A stretch of DNA of 64,000 nucleotides. Source: Siphlonurus alternatus (lineage: Eukaryota > Arthropoda > Insecta > Ephemeroptera > Siphlonuridae). Position 1 is the first letter of the stretch, and the number at the start of each line of letters is the position of its first letter. The stretch is from contig OX463786.1 of assembly GCA_949825025.1 (NCBI GenBank), positions 18,361,911-18,425,910 on the forward strand. Reading direction: 5' to 3'. Shown piece by piece: positions 9,331 through 24,963 of this stretch. A model generated the notes under the pieces. The model was not told the origin of the DNA. It did not search any database and worked only from the letters and a program-made list of their open reading frames with translations. Both the position numbers and the translations under genes were made by a program.

Positions 9331-12300
9331 TCAAGCAGACTTTGAAAATATAACTTTCAACTCTCTCCCTTAAACTTAAACTGAGATAATGGGATGGCAA
9401 TTTTGGTTACGTTAGAAAAACCCCTTTTTTGGAATTTTAAAAAGTCGATGTTATAAATCGAAATCAAAGTGTTAGGAATGGAATCGATTCGTTTTGCCAT
9501 GACAAATTCAAAAAAAAAATATAACATCACTCTCCTTTTATCTACAAGAAAGTTTTAAGGAACGAAACTTTGAAAATTCCAATACTTCCCCACATGTTCA
9601 CGGATGGTCACTTTTCCAATTTTTTTAAGGAAGCGAAAGGAACTTTTTGCGCTTCAAGAAGTTAATCCTTATTGAAACAAGACCTTCTACCCATTTTCAC
9701 CAAATTAATCGTAGCAGGATCCAAGGAATACGTAATAATCTGATATATAGCTACAAATAAAAGTGCACCGAATTTCAATTTTTAGTTCGGCTAGGGCATC
9801 TCCTTGTCAAGCAGAATTTGAAAATATAACTTTCAACTCTCTCCCTTAAACTTAAACTGAGATAATGGGATGGCAATTTTGGTTACGTTAGAAAAACCCC
9901 ATTTTTGGAATTTTAAAAAGTCGATGTTATAAATCAAAATCAAAGTGTTAGGAATGGAATCGATTCGTTTTGCCATGAATAATTCAAAAAAAAATATAAC
10001 ATCACTCTCCTTTTATCTACAAGAAAGTTTTAAGGTACGAAACTTTGAAAATACCAATACCCCACCACATGCTCACGGATGGTCACTTTTCCACTTTTTT
10101 TAAGGAAGCGAAAGTGACTTTTTGCGCGTCAAGAAGTTGCTCCTTATCGAAACAAGACCTTTCTACCCATTTTCACCAAATTAATCGTAGCAGGATCCAA
10201 GGAATACGTAATAATCTGATATATAGCTACAAATAAAAGTGCACCGAATTTCAATTTTTAGTAGGGCTAGGGCATCTCCTTGTCAAGCAGACTTTGAAAA
10301 TATAACTTTCAACTCTCTCCCTTAAACTTAAACTGAGATAATGGGATGGCAATTTTGGTTACGTTAGAAAAACCCATTTTTTGGAATTTTAAAAAGTCGA
10401 TGTTATAAATCGAAATCAAAGTGTTAGGAATGGAATCGATTCGTTTTGCCATGACAAATTCAAAAGAAAATAAAACATCACTCTCCTTTTATCTACAAGA
10501 AAGTTTTAAGGAACGAAACTTTGAAAATTCCAATACCCCCCCACATGTTCACGGATGGTCACTTTTCCACTTTTTTTAAGGAAGCGAAAGGAACTTTTTG
10601 CGCTTCAAGAAGTTAATCCTTATTGAAACAAGACCTTTCTACCCATTTTCACCAAATTAATCGTAGCAGGATCCAAGGAATTCGTAATAATCTGATATAT
10701 AGCTACAAATAAAAGTGCACCGAATTTCAATTTTAGTAGGGCTAGGGCATCTCCTTGTCAAGCAGACTTTGAAAATATAACTTTCAACTCTCTCCCTTAA
10801 ACTTAAACTGAGATAATGGGATGGCAATTTTGGTTACGTTAGAAAAACCCCATTTTTGGAATTTTAAAAAGTCGATGTTATAAATCGAAATCAAATTGTT
10901 AGGAATGGAATCGATTCGTTTTGCCATGACAAATTAAAAAAAAAATATAACATCACTCTCCTTTTATCTACAAGAAAGTTTTAAGAAACGAAACTTTGAA
11001 AATTCCAATACCCCCCCACATGTTCACGGATGGTCACTTTTCCAATTGTTTTAAGGAAGCGAAAGGAACTTTTTGCGCTTCAAGAAGTTAATCCTTATTG
11101 AAACAAGACCTTTCTAACCATTTTCACCAAATTAATCGCAGCAGGATCCAAGGAATACGTAATAATCTGATATATAGCTACAAATAAAAGTGCACCGAAT
11201 TTCAATTTTTAGTAGGGTTAGGGCATCTCCTTGTCAAGCATACTTTGACAATATAACTTTCAACTCTATCCCTTAAACTTAAACTGAGATAATGGAATGG
11301 CAATTTTGGTTACGTTAGAAAAACCCCATTTTTGGAATTTTAAAAAGTCGAAGTTATATATTGAAATCAAAGTGTTAGGAATGGAATCGATTCGTTTTGC
11401 CATGACCAATTCAAAAAAAAAATATAACATTACTCTCCTTGCAACTACAAGAAAGTTTTCAGGATCGAAACTTTAAAAATACCAATACCCCCCCACATGT
11501 TCACGAAGGGTCACTTTTCCACTTTTTTTAAAGTGGCGAAAGTGACTTTTTGCGCGTTAAAAAGTTGCTCCTTATCGAAACAAGGCCTTTCAACCCATTT
11601 TCACCAAATCAATCGCAGCATGATCCAAGGAATACGTAATAATCTGATATATAGCTACAAATAAAAGTGCACCGAATTTCAATTTTTAGTAGGGCTAGGG
11701 CATCTCCTTGTCAAGCAGAATTTGAAAATATAACTTTCAACTCTCTCCCTTAAACTTAAACTGAGATAATGGGATGGCAATTTTGGTTACGTTAGAAAAA
11801 CCCCTTTTTTGGAATTTTAAAAAGTCGATGTTATACATCGAAATCAAAGTGTTAGGAATGGAATCGATTCGTTTTGCCATGACAAATTAAAAAAAAAAAT
11901 ACAACATCACTCTCCTTTTATCTACAAGAAAGTTTGAAGGAACGAAACTTTGAAAATACCAATACCCCCCCACATGTTCACGGATGGTCACTTTTCCAAT
12001 TTTTTTAAGGAAGCGAAAGGAACTTTTTGCGCTTCAAGAAGTTAATCCTTATTAAAACAAGACCTTTCTAACCATTTTCACCAAATTAATCGCAGCAGGA
12101 TCCAAGGAATACGTAATAATCTGATATATAGCTACAAATAAAAGTGCACCGAATTTCAATTTTTAGTAGGGTTAGGGCATCTCCTTGTCAAGCATACTTT
12201 GACAATATAACTTTCAACTCTATCCCTTAAACTTAAACTGAGATAATGGAATGGCAATTTTGGTTACGTAAGAAAAACCCCATTTTTGGAATTTTAAAAA

Positions 12301-15283
12301 GTCGAAGTTATATATTGAAATCAAAGTGTTAGGAATGGAATCGATTCGTTTTGCCATGACAAATTAAAAAAAAAAAATACAACATCACTCTCCTTTTATC
12401 TACAAGAAAGTTTTAAGGAATGAAACTTTGAAAATTCCAATACCCCCCCACATGTTCACGGATGGTCACTTTTCCACTTTTTTTAAGGAAGCGAAAGTGA
12501 CTTTTTGCGCGTCAAGAAGTTGCTCCTTATCGAAACAAGACCTTTCTACCCATTTTCACCAAATTAATCGTAGCAGGATCCAAGGAATACGTAATAATCT
12601 GATATATAGCTACAAATAAAAGTGCACCGAATTTCAATTTTTAGTAGGGCTAGGGCATCTCCTTGTCAAGCAGACTTTGAAAATATAACTTTCAACTCTC
12701 TCCCTTAAACTTAAACTGAGATAATAGGATGGCAATTTTGGTTACGTTAGAAAAACCCCATTTTTGGAATTTTAAAAAGTCGATGTTATAAAACGAAATC
12801 AAAGTGTTAGGAATGGAATTGATTCGTTTTGCAATGACAAATTAAAAAAAAAATATAACATTACTCTCCTTGCAACTACAAGATAGTTTTCAGGAACGAA
12901 ACTTTGAAAACACCAATACCCCCCCACATGTTCACGAAGGGTCACTTTTCCACTTTTTTTAAGGAAGCGAAAGTGACTTTTTGCGCGTCAAGAAGTTGCT
13001 CCTTATCGAAACAAGACCTTTCTACCCATTTTCACCAAATTAATCGTAGCAGGATCCAAGGAATACGTAATAATCTGATATATAGCTACAAATAAAAGTG
13101 CACCGAATTTCAATTTTTAGTAGGGCTAGGGCATCTCCTTGTCAAGCAGAATTTGAAAATATAACTTTCAACTCTCTCCCTTAAACTTAAACTGAGATAA
13201 TGGGATGGCAATTTTGGTTACGTTAGAAAAACCCCTTTTTTGGAATTTTAAAAAGTCGATGTTATAAATCGAAATCAAATTGTTAGGAATGGAATCGATT
13301 CGTTTTGCCATGACAAATTAAAAAAAAAATATAACATCACTCTCCTTTTATCTACAAGAAAGTTTTAAGAAACGAAACTTTGAAAATTCCAATACCCCCC
13401 CACATGTTCACGGATGGTCACTTTTCCAATTGTTTTAAGGAAGCGAAAGGAACTTTTTGCGCTTCAAGAAGTTAATCCTTATTGAAACAAGACCTTTCTA
13501 ACCATTTTCACCAAATTAATCGCAGCAGGATCCAAGGAATACGTAATAATCTGATATATAGCTACAAATAAAAGTGCACCGAATTTCAATTTTTAGTAGG
13601 GTTAGGGCATCTCCTTGTCAAGCATACTTTGACAATATAACTTTCAACTCTATCCCTTAAACTTAAACTGAGATAATGGAATGGCAATTTTGGTTACGTT
13701 AGAAAAACCCCATTTTTGGAATTTTAAAAAGTCGAAGTTATATATTGAAATCAAAGTGTTAGGAATGGAATCGATTCGTTTTGCCATGACCAATTCAAAA
13801 AAAAAATATAACATTACTCTCCTTGCAACTACAAGAAAGTTTTCAGGAACGAAACTTTGAAAATACCAATACCCCCCCACATGTTCACGAAGGGTCACTT
13901 TTCCACTTTTTTTAAAGTGGCGAAAGTGACTTTTTGCGCGTTAAAAAGTTGCTCCTTATCGAAACAAGGCCTTTCAACCCATTTTCACCAAATCAATCGC
14001 AGCATGATCCAAGGAATACGTAATAATCTGATATATAGCTACAAATAAAAGTGCACCGAATTTCAATTTTTAGTAGGGCTAGGGCATCTCCTTGTCAAGC
14101 AGAATTTGAAAATATAACTTTCAACTCTCTCCCTTAAACTTAAACTGAGATAATGGGATGGCAATTTTGGTTACGTTAGAAAAACCCCTTTTTTGGAATT
14201 TTAAAAAGTCGATGTTATACATCGAAATCAAAGTGTTAGGAATGGAATCGATTCGTTTTGCCATGACAAATTAAAAAAAAAAAATACAACATCACTCTCC
14301 TTTTATCTACAAGAAAGTTTGAAGGAACGAAACTTTGAAAATACCAATACCCCCCCACATGTTCACGGATGGTCACTTTTCCACTTTTTTTAAGGAAGCG
14401 AAAGTGACTTTCTGCGCGTCAAGAAGTTGCTCCTTATCGAAACAAGACCTTTCTACCCATTTTCACCTAATTAATCGTAGCAGGATCCAAGGAATACGTA
14501 ATAATCTGATATATAGCTACAAATAAAAGTGCACCGAATTTCAATTTTTAGTAGGGCTAGGGCATCTCCTTGTCAAGCAGAATTTGAAAATATAACTTTC
14601 AACTCTCTCCCTTAAACTTAAACTGAGATAATGGGATGGCAATTTTGGTTACGTTAGAAAAACCCCTTTTTAGGAATTTTAAAAAGTCGATGTTATAAAT
14701 CGAAATCAAAGTGTTAGGAATTGAATCGATTCGTTTTACCATGACAAATTAAAAAAAAAATACAACATCACTCTCCTTTTATCTACAAGAAAGTTTTAAG
14801 GATCGAAACTTTGAAAATTCCAATACCCCCCCACATGTTCACGGATGGTCACTTTTCAACTTTTTTTAAGGAAGCGAAAGTGACTTTTTGCGCGTTAAGA
14901 AGTTGCTTCTTATCGAAACAAGACCTTTCTACCCATTTTCACCAAATTAATCGTAGCAGGATCCAAGGAATACGTAATAATCTGATATATAGCTACAAAT
15001 AAAAGTGCACCGAATTTCAATTTTTAGTAGGGCTAGGGCATCTCCTTGTCAAGCAGACTTTGAAAATATAACTTTCAACTCTATCCCTTAAACTTAAACT
15101 GAGATAATGGGATGGCAATTTTGGTTACGTTAGAAAAACCCCTTTTTTGGAATTTTAAAAAGTCGATGTTATAAATTGAAATCAAAGTGTTAGGAATGGA
15201 ATCGATTCGTTTTGCCATGACAAATTAAAATAAAAAATACAACATCACTCTCCTTTTATCTACAAGAAAGTTTCAAGGAACGA

Positions 15284-15763
15284 AACTTTGAAAATTCCAA
15301 TACCCCCCCACATGTTCACGGATGGTCACTTTTCAACTTTTTTTAAGGATGCGAAAGTGACTTTTTGCGCGTCAAGAAGTTGATCCTTATCGAAACAAGA
15401 CCTTTCTACCCATTTTCACCAAATTAATCGCAGCAGGATCCAAGGAATACGTAATAATCTGATATCTAGCTACAAATAAAAGTGCACCGAATTTCAATTT
15501 TTAGTAGGGCTAGGGCATCTCCTTGTCAAGCAGAATTTGAAAATATAACTTTCAACTCTATCCCTTAAACTTAAACTGAGATAATGGGATGGCAATTTTG
15601 GTTACGTTAGAAAAACCCCATTTTTGGAATTTTAAAAAGTCGATGTTATAAAACGAAATCAAAGTGTTAGGAATGGAATTGATTCGTTTTGCAATGACAA
15701 ATTAAAAAAAAAATATAACATTACTCTCCTTGCAACTACAAGATAGTTTTCAGGAACGAAACT
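15284..15763 (+). repeat. Satellite monomer subtype D (reference copy)
   Basis: Subtype D has AAGGATGCGAAAGTGAC and AAGTTGATCCTTATC (in-frame TGA), usually with AATCGCAGCAGG. It recurs near 18144, 21001, 22904, 25760, 26712, 28617, 31476, 34810, 38140, 56705, 57660, 59570 and 61000, most often just upstream of a subtype B monomer. Confidence 0.75.
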
Positions 15764-16383
15764 TTGAAAATACCAATACCCCCCCACATGTTCACGAAGG
15801 GTCACTTTTCCACTTTTTTTAAGGTGGCGAAAGTGACTTTTTGTGCGTTAAAAAGTTGCTCCTTATCGAAACAAGACCTTTCAACCCATTTTCACCAAAT
15901 TAATCGCAACAGGATCCAAGGAATACGTAATAATCTGAAATATAGTTACAAATAAAAGTGCACCGAATTTCAATTTTTAGTAGGGCTAGGGCTTCTCCTT
16001 GTCAAGCAGAATTTGAAAATATAACTTTCAACTCTCTCCCTTAAACTTAAACTGAGATAATGGGATGGCAATTTTGGTTACGTTAGAAAAACCCCATTTT
16101 TGGAATTTTAAATAGTCGATGTTATAAATCAAAATCAAAGTGGTAGGAATGGAATCCATTCGTTTTGCCATGAATAATTCAAAAAAAAATATAACATTTC
16201 TCTCCTTTTATCTACAAGAAAGTTTTAAGGAACGAAACTTTGAAAATACCAATACCCCCCCACATGCTCACGGATGGTCACTTTTCCACTTTTTTTAAGG
16301 AAGCGAAAGTGACTTTTTGCGCGTCAAGAAGTTGCTCCTTATCGAAACAAGACCTTTCTACCCATTTTCACCAAATTAATCGT

Positions 16384-19300
16384 AGCAGGATCCAAGGAAT
16401 ACGTAATAATCTGATATATAGCTACAAATAAAAGTGCACCGAATTTCAATTTTTAGTAGGGCTAGGGCATCTCCTTGTCAAGCAGAATTTGAAAATATAA
16501 CTTTCAATTCTCTCATTTAAACTTAAACTGAGATAATGGGATGGCAATTTTGGTTTCGTTAGAAAATCCCCTTTTTTGGAATTTTAAATAGGCGATGTTA
16601 TAAATCGAAATCAAAGTGTTAGGAATGGAATCGATTCGTTTTGCCATGACAAATTAAAAAAAAAATATAACATCACTTTTCTTTTATCCACAATAAAGTT
16701 TGAAGGAACGAAACTTTGAAAATACCAATACCCCCCCACATGTTCACGGATGGTCACTTTTCCACTTTTTTTAAGGATGCGAAAGTGACTTTTTGCGCGT
16801 CAAGAAGTTGCTCCTTATCGAAACAAGACCTTTCTACCCATTTTCACCTAATTAATCGTAGCAGGATCCAAGGAATACGTAATAATCTGATATATAGCTA
16901 CAAATAAAAGTGCACCGAATTTCAATTTTTAGTAGGGCTAGGGCATCTCCTTGTCAAGCAGAATTTGAAAATATAACTTTCAACTCTCTCCCTTAAACTT
17001 AAACTGAGATAATGGGATGGCAATTTTGGTTACGTTAGAAAAACCCCTTTTTTGGAATTTTAAAAAGTCGATGTTATAAATAGAAATCAAAGTGTTAGGA
17101 ATGGAATCGATTCGTTTTGCCATGACAAATTAAAAAAAAAAATACAACATCACTCTCCTTTTATCTACAAGAAAGTTTTAAGGATCGAAACTTTGAAAAT
17201 TCCAATACCCCCCCACATGTTCACGGATGGTCACTTTTCAACTTTTTTTAAGGAAGCGAAAGTGACTTTTTGCGCGTCAAGAAGTTGCTCCTTATCGAAA
17301 CAAGACCTTTCTACCCATTTTCACCAAATTAATCGTAGCAGGATCCAAGGAATACGTAATAATCTGATATATAGCTACAAATAAAAGTGCACCGAATTTC
17401 AATTTTTAGTAGGGCTAGGGCATCTCCTTGTCAAGCAGAATTTGAAAATATAATTTTCAACTCTCTCCCTTAAACATAAACTGAGATAATGGGATGGGAA
17501 TTTTGTTTACGTTAGAAAAACCCCTTTTTTGGAAATTTAAAAAGTCGATGTTATAAATCGAAATCAAAGTGTTAGGAATGGAATCGATTCGTTTTACCAT
17601 GACAAATTAAAAAAAAAATACAACATCACTCTCCTTTTATCTACAAGAAAGTTTTAAGGATCGAAACATTGAAAATTCCAATACCCCCCCACATGTTCAC
17701 GGATGGTCACTTTTCAACTTTTTTTAAGGAAGCGAAAGTGACTTTTTGCGCGTCAAGAAGTTGCTCCTTATCGAAACAAGACCTTTCTACCCATTTTCAC
17801 CAAATTAATCGTAGCAGGATCCAAGGAATACGTAATAATCTGATATATAGCTACAAATAAAAGTGCGCCGAATTTCAATTTTTAGTAGGGCTAGGGCATC
17901 TCCTTGTCAAGCAGACTTTGAAAATATAACTTTCAACTCTATCCCTTAAACTTAAACTGAGATAATGGGATGGCAATTTTGGTTACGTTAGAAAAACCCC
18001 TTTTTTGGAATTTTAAAAAGTCGATGTTATAAATTGCAATCAAAGTGTTAGGAATGGAATCGATTCGTTTTGCCATGACAAATTAAAAAAAAAATACAAC
18101 ATCACTCTCCTTTTATCTACAAGAAAGTTTCAAGGAACGAAACATTGAAAATTCCAATACCCCCCCACATGTTCACGGATGGTCACTTTTCCACTTTTTT
18201 TAAGGATGCGAAAGTGACTTTTTGCGCGTCAAGAAGTTGATCCTTATCGAAACAAGACCTTTCTACCCATTTTCACCAAATTAATCGCAGCAGGATCCAA
18301 GGAATACGTAATAATCTGATATATAGCTACAAATAAAAGTGCACCGAATTTCAATTTTTAGTAGGGTAGGGCATCTCCTTGTCAAGCAGACTTTGAAAAT
18401 ATAATTTTCAACTCTATCCCTTAAACTTAAACTGAGATAATGGGATGGCAATTTTGGTTACGTTAGAAAAACCCAATTTTTGGAATTTTATAAAGTCGAT
18501 GTTATAAAACGAAATCAAAGTGTTAGGAATGGAATTGATTCGTTTTGCAATGACAAATTAAAAAAAAAATATAACATTACTCTCCTTGCAACTACAAGAA
18601 TGTTTTCAGGAACGAAACTTTGAAAATACCAATACCCCCCCACATGTTCACGAAGGGTCACTTTTCCACTTTTTTTAAGGTGGCGAAAGTGACTTTTTGC
18701 GCGTTAAAAAGTTGCTCCTTATCGAAACAAGACCTTTCAACCCATTTTCACCAAATTAATCGCAGCAGGATCCAAGGAATACGTAATAATCTGATATATA
18801 ACTACAAATAAAAGTGCACCGAATTTCAATTTTTAGTAGAGCTAGGTCATCTCCTTGTCAAGCAGAAGTTGAAAATATAACTTTCAACTCTATCCCTTAA
18901 ACTTAAACTGAGATAATGGGATGGCAATTTTGGTTACGTTAGAAAAACCCCTTATTTGGAATTTTAAAAAGTCGATGTTATAAATCGAAATCAAAGTGTT
19001 AGGAATGGAATCGATTCGTTTTGCCATGACAAATTAAAAAAAAAGTATAACATCACTCTCCTTTTATCTACAAGAAAGTTTTAAGGAACGAAACTTTGAA
19101 AATTCCAATACCCCCCCACATGTTCACGGATGGTCACTTTTCCAATTTTTTTAAGGAAGCGAAAGGAACTTTTTGCGCTTCAAGAAGTTAATCCTTATTA
19201 AAACAAGACCTTTCTAACCATTTTCACCAAATTAATCGCAGCAGGATCCAAGGAATACGTAATAATCTGATATATAGCTACAAATAAAAGTGCACCGAAT

Positions 19301-22095
19301 TTCAATTTTTAGTAGGGCTAGGGCATCTCCTTGTCAAGCAGAATTTGAAAATATAACTTTCAATTCTCTCATTTAAACTTAAACTGAGATAATGGGATGG
19401 CAATTTTGGTTTCGTTAGAAAATCCCCTTTTTTGGAATTTTAAATAGGCGATGTTATAAATCGAAATCAAAGTGTTAGGAATGGAATCGATTCGTTTTGC
19501 CATGACAAATTAAAAAAAAAATATAACATCACTTTTCTTTTATCCACAATAAAGTTTGAAGGAACGAAACTTTGAAAATACCAATACCCCCCCACATGTT
19601 CACGGATGGTCACTTTTCCACTTTTTTTAAGGATGCGAAAGTGACTTTTTGCGCGTCAAGAAGTTGCTCCTTATCGAAACAAGACCTTTCTACCCATTTT
19701 CACCTAATTAATCGTAGCAGGATCCAAGGAATACGTAATAATCTGATATATAGCTACAAATAAAAGTGCACCGAATTTCAATTTTTAGTAGGGCTAGGGC
19801 ATCTCCTTGTCAAGCAGAATTTGAAAATATAACTTTCAACTCTCTCCCTTAAACTTAAACTGAGATAATGGGATGGCAATTTTGGTTACGTTAGAAAAAC
19901 CCCTTTTTTGGAATTTTAAAAAGTCGATGTTATAAATAGAAATCAAAGTGTTAGGAATGGAATCGATTCGTTTTGCCATGACAAATTAAAAAAAAAAATA
20001 CAACATCACTCTCCTTTTATCTACAAGAAAGTTTTAAGGATCGAAACTTTGAAAATTCCAATACCCCCCCACATGTTCACGGATGGTCACTTTTCAACTT
20101 TTTTTAAGGAAGCGAAAGTGACTTTTTGCGCGTCAAGAAGTTGCTCCTTATCGAAACAAGACCTTTCTACCCATTTTCACCAAATTAATCGTAGCAGGAT
20201 CCAAGGAATACGTAATAATCTGATATATAGCTACAAATAAAAGTGCACCGAATTTCAATTTTTAGTAGGGCTAGGGCATCTCCTTGTCAAGCAGAATTTG
20301 AAAATATAATTTTCAACTCTCTCCCTTAAACATAAACTGAGATAATGGGATGGGAATTTTGTTTACGTTAGAAAAACCCCTTTTTTGGAAATTTAAAAAG
20401 TCGATGTTATAAATCGAAATCAAAGTGTTAGGAATGGAATCGATTCGTTTTACCATGACAAATTAAAAAAAAAATACAACATCACTCTCCTTTTATCTAC
20501 AAGAAAGTTTTAAGGATCGAAACATTGAAAATTCCAATACCCCCCCACATGTTCACGGATGGTCACTTTTCAACTTTTTTTAAGGAAGCGAAAGTGACTT
20601 TTTGCGCGTCAAGAAGTTGCTCCTTATCGAAACAAGACCTTTCTACCCATTTTCACCAAATTAATCGTAGCAGGATCCAAGGAATACGTAATAATCTGAT
20701 ATATAGCTACAAATAAAAGTGCGCCGAATTTCAATTTTTAGTAGGGCTAGGGCATCTCCTTGTCAAGCAGACTTTGAAAATATAACTTTCAACTCTATCC
20801 CTTAAACTTAAACTGAGATAATGGGATGGCAATTTTGGTTACGTTAGAAAAACCCCTTTTTTGGAATTTTAAAAAGTCGATGTTATAAATTGCAATCAAA
20901 GTGTTAGGAATGGAATCGATTCGTTTTGCCATGACAAATTAAAAAAAAAATACAACATCACTCTCCTTTTATCTACAAGAAAGTTTCAAGGAACGAAACA
21001 TTGAAAATTCCAATACCCCCCCACATGTTCACGGATGGTCACTTTTCCACTTTTTTTAAGGATGCGAAAGTGACTTTTTGCGCGTCAAGAAGTTGATCCT
21101 TATCGAAACAAGACCTTTCTACCCATTTTCACCAAATTAATCGCAGCAGGATCCAAGGAATACGTAATAATCTGATATATAGCTACAAATAAAAGTGCAC
21201 CGAATTTCAATTTTTAGTAGGGTAGGGCATCTCCTTGTCAAGCAGACTTTGAAAATATAATTTTCAACTCTATCCCTTAAACTTAAACTGAGATAATGGG
21301 ATGGCAATTTTGGTTACGTTAGAAAAACCCAATTTTTGGAATTTTATAAAGTCGATGTTATAAAACGAAATCAAAGTGTTAGGAATGGAATTGATTCGTT
21401 TTGCAATGACAAATTAAAAAAAAAATATAACATTACTCTCCTTGCAACTACAAGAATGTTTTCAGGAACGAAACTTTGAAAATACCAATACCCCCCCACA
21501 TGTTCACGAAGGGTCACTTTTCCACTTTTTTTAAGGTGGCGAAAGTGACTTTTTGCGCGTTAAAAAGTTGCTCCTTATCGAAACAAGACCTTTCAACCCA
21601 TTTTCACCAAATTAATCGCAGCAGGATCCAAGGAATACGTAATAATCTGATATATAACTACAAATAAAAGTGCACCGAATTTCAATTTTTAGTAGAGCTA
21701 GGTCATCTCCTTGTCAAGCAGAAGTTGAAAATATAACTTTCAACTCTATCCCTTAAACTTAAACTGAGATAATGGGATGGCAATTTTGGTTACGTTAGAA
21801 AAACCCCTTATTTGGAATTTTAAAAAGTCGATGTTATAAATCGAAATCAAAGTGTTAGGAATGGAATCGATTCGTTTTGCCATGACAAATTAAAAAAAAA
21901 GTATAACATCACTCTCCTTTTATCTACAAGAAAGTTTTAAGGAACGAAACTTTGAAAATTCCAATACCCCCCCACATGTTCACGGATGGTCACTTTTCCA
22001 ATTTTTTTAAGGAAGCGAAAGGAACTTTTTGCGCTTCAAGAAGTTAATCCTTATTAAAACAAGACCTTTCTAACCATTTTCACCAAATTAATCGC
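16384..22095 (+). repeat. Near-perfect tandem duplication of a six-monomer block (2 x 2856 bp)
   Basis: Copy 1 is 16384-19239 and copy 2 is 19240-22095. They share every rare variant I checked, in order: CTCTCATTTAAAC, GGTTTCGTTAG, AAATAGGCG, TCGAAACATTGAAAA, AAATTGCAATC, GTAGGGTAGGGC, ACCCAATTTTTGG, GAATGTTTTCAGG, GTAGAGCTAGGTC and AAAGTATAACATC. Identity continues to about 22198. A third, more diverged copy of parts of the block follows at 22.2-25.0 kb. Confidence 0.9.
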
Positions 22096-24963
22096 AGCAG
22101 GATCCAAGGAATACGTAATAATCTGATATATAGCTACAAATAAAAGTGCACCGAATTTCAATTTTTAGTAGGGCTAGGGCATCTCCTTGTCAAGCAGACT
22201 TTGAAAATATAACTTTCAATTCTCTCATTTAAACTTAAACTGAGATAATGGGATGGCAATTTTGGTTACGTTAGAAAATCCCCATTTTTGGAATTTTAAA
22301 TAGGCGATGTTATAAATCGAAATCAAAGTGTTAGGAATGGAATCGATTCGTTTTGCCATGACAAATTCAAAAAAAAATATAACATCACTTTTCTTTTATC
22401 CACAATAAAGTTTGAAGGAACGAAACTTTGAAAATACCAATACCCCCCCACATGTTCACGGATGGTCACTTTTCCACTTTTTTTAAGGAAGCGAAAGTGA
22501 CTTTTTGCGCGTCAAGAAGTTGCTCCTTATCGAAACAAGACCTTTCTACCCATTTTCACCTAATTAATCGTAGCAGGATCCAAGGAATACGTAATAATCT
22601 GATATATAGCTACAAATAAAAGTGCACCGAATTTCAATTTTTAGTAGGGCTAGGGCATCTCCTTGTCAAGCAGACTTTGAAAATATAACTTTCAACTCTA
22701 TCCCTTAAACTTAAACTGAGATAATGGGATGGCAATTTTGGTTACGTTAGAAAAACCCCTTTTTTGGAATTTTAAAAAGTCGATGTTATAAATTGAAATT
22801 AAAGTGTTAGGAATGGAATCGATTCGTTTTGCCATGACAAATTAAAAAAAAAATACAACATCACTCTCCTTTTATCTACAAGAAAGTTTCAAGGAACGAA
22901 ACTTTGAAAATTCCAATACCCCCCCACATGTTCACGGATGGTCACTTTTCCACTTTTTTTAAGGATGCGAAAGTGACTTTTTGCGCGTCAAGAAGTTGAT
23001 CCTTATCAAAACAAGACCTTTCTACCCATTTTCACCAAATTAATCGCAGCAGGATCCAAGGAATACGTAATAATCTGATATATAGCTACAAATAAAAGTG
23101 CACCGAATTTCAATTTTTAGTAGGGCTAGGGCATCTCCTTGTCAAGCAGACTTTGAAAATATAATTTTCAACTCTATCCCTTAAACTTAAACTGAGATAA
23201 TGGGATGGCAATTTTGGTTACGTTAGAAAAACCCCATTTTTGGAATTTTAAAAAGTCGATGTTATAAAACGAAATCAAAGTGTTAGGAATGGAATTGATT
23301 CGTTTTGCAATGACAAATTAAAAAAAAAATATAACATTACTCTCCTTGCAACTACAAGAAAGTTTTCAGGAACGAAACTTTGAAAATACCAATACCCCCC
23401 CACATGTTCACGAAGGGTCACTTTTCCACTTTTTTTAAGGTGGCGAAAGTGACTTTTTGCGCGTTAAAAAGTTGCTCCTTATCGAAACAAGACCTTTCAA
23501 CCCATTTTCACCAAATTAATCGCAGCAGGATCCAAGGAATACGTAATAATCTGATATATAGCTACAAATAAAAGTGCACCGAATTTCAATTTTTAGTAGG
23601 GCTAGGGCATCTCCTTGTCAAGCAGACTTTGAAAATATAACTTTCAACTCTCCCCTTAAACTTAAACTGAGATAATGGGATGGCAATTTTGGTTACGTTA
23701 GAAAAACCCCTTATTTGGAATTTTAAAAAGTCGATGTTATAAATCGAAATCAAAGTGTTAGGAATGGAATCGATTCGTTTTGCCATGACAAATTAAAAAA
23801 AAAATATAACATCACTCTCCTTTTATCTACAAGAAAGTTTTAAGGAACGAAACTTTGAAAATTCCAATACCCCCCCACATGTTCACGGATGGTCACTTTT
23901 CCAATTTTTTTAAGGAAGCGAAAGGAACTTTTTGCGCTTCAAGAAGTTAATCCTTATTGAAACAAGACCTTTCTACCCATTTTCACCAAATTAATCGTAG
24001 CAGGATCCAAGGAATACGTAATAATCTGATATATAGCTACAAATAAAAGTGCACCGAATTTCAATTTTTAGTAGGGCTAGGGCATCTCCTTGTCAAGCAG
24101 ACTTTGAAAATATAATTTTCAACTCTATCCCTTAAACTTAAACTGAGATAATGGGATGGCAATTTTGGTTACGTTAGAAAAACCCCATTTTTGGAATTTT
24201 AAAAAGTCGATGTTATAAAACGAAATCAAAGTGTTAGGAATGGAATTGATTCGTTTTGCAATGACAAATTAAAAAAATAATATAACATTACTCTCCTTGC
24301 AACTACAAGAATGTTTTCAGGAACGAAACTTTGAAAATACCAATACACCCCCACATGTTCACGAAGGGTCACTTTTCCACTTTTTTTAAGGTGGCGAAAG
24401 TGACTTTTTGCGCGTTAAAAAGTTGCTCCTTATCGAAACAAGACCTTTCAACCCATTTTCACCAAATTAATCGCAGCAGGATCCAAGGAATACGTAATAA
24501 TCTGATATATAACTACAAATAAAAGTGCACCGAATTTCAATTTTTAGTAGAGCTAGGTCATCTCCTTGTCAAGCAGAATTTGAAAATATAACTTTCAACT
24601 CTATCCCTTAAACTTAAACTGAGATAATGGGATGGCAATTTTGGTTACGTTAGAAAAACCCCTTATTTGGAATTTTAAAAAGTCGATGTTATAAATCGAA
24701 ATCAAAGTGTTAGGAATGGAATCGATTCGTTTTGCCATGACAAATTAAAAAAAAAGTATAACATCACTCTCCTTTTATCTACAAGAAAGTTTTAAGGAAC
24801 GAAACTTTGAAAATTCCAATACCCCCCCACATGTTCACGGATGGTCACTTTTCCAATTTTTTTAAGGAAGCGAAAGGAACTTTTTGCGCTTCAAGAAGTT
24901 AATCCTTATTAAAACAAGACCTTTCTAACCATTTTCACCAAATTAATCGCAGCAGGATCCAAG

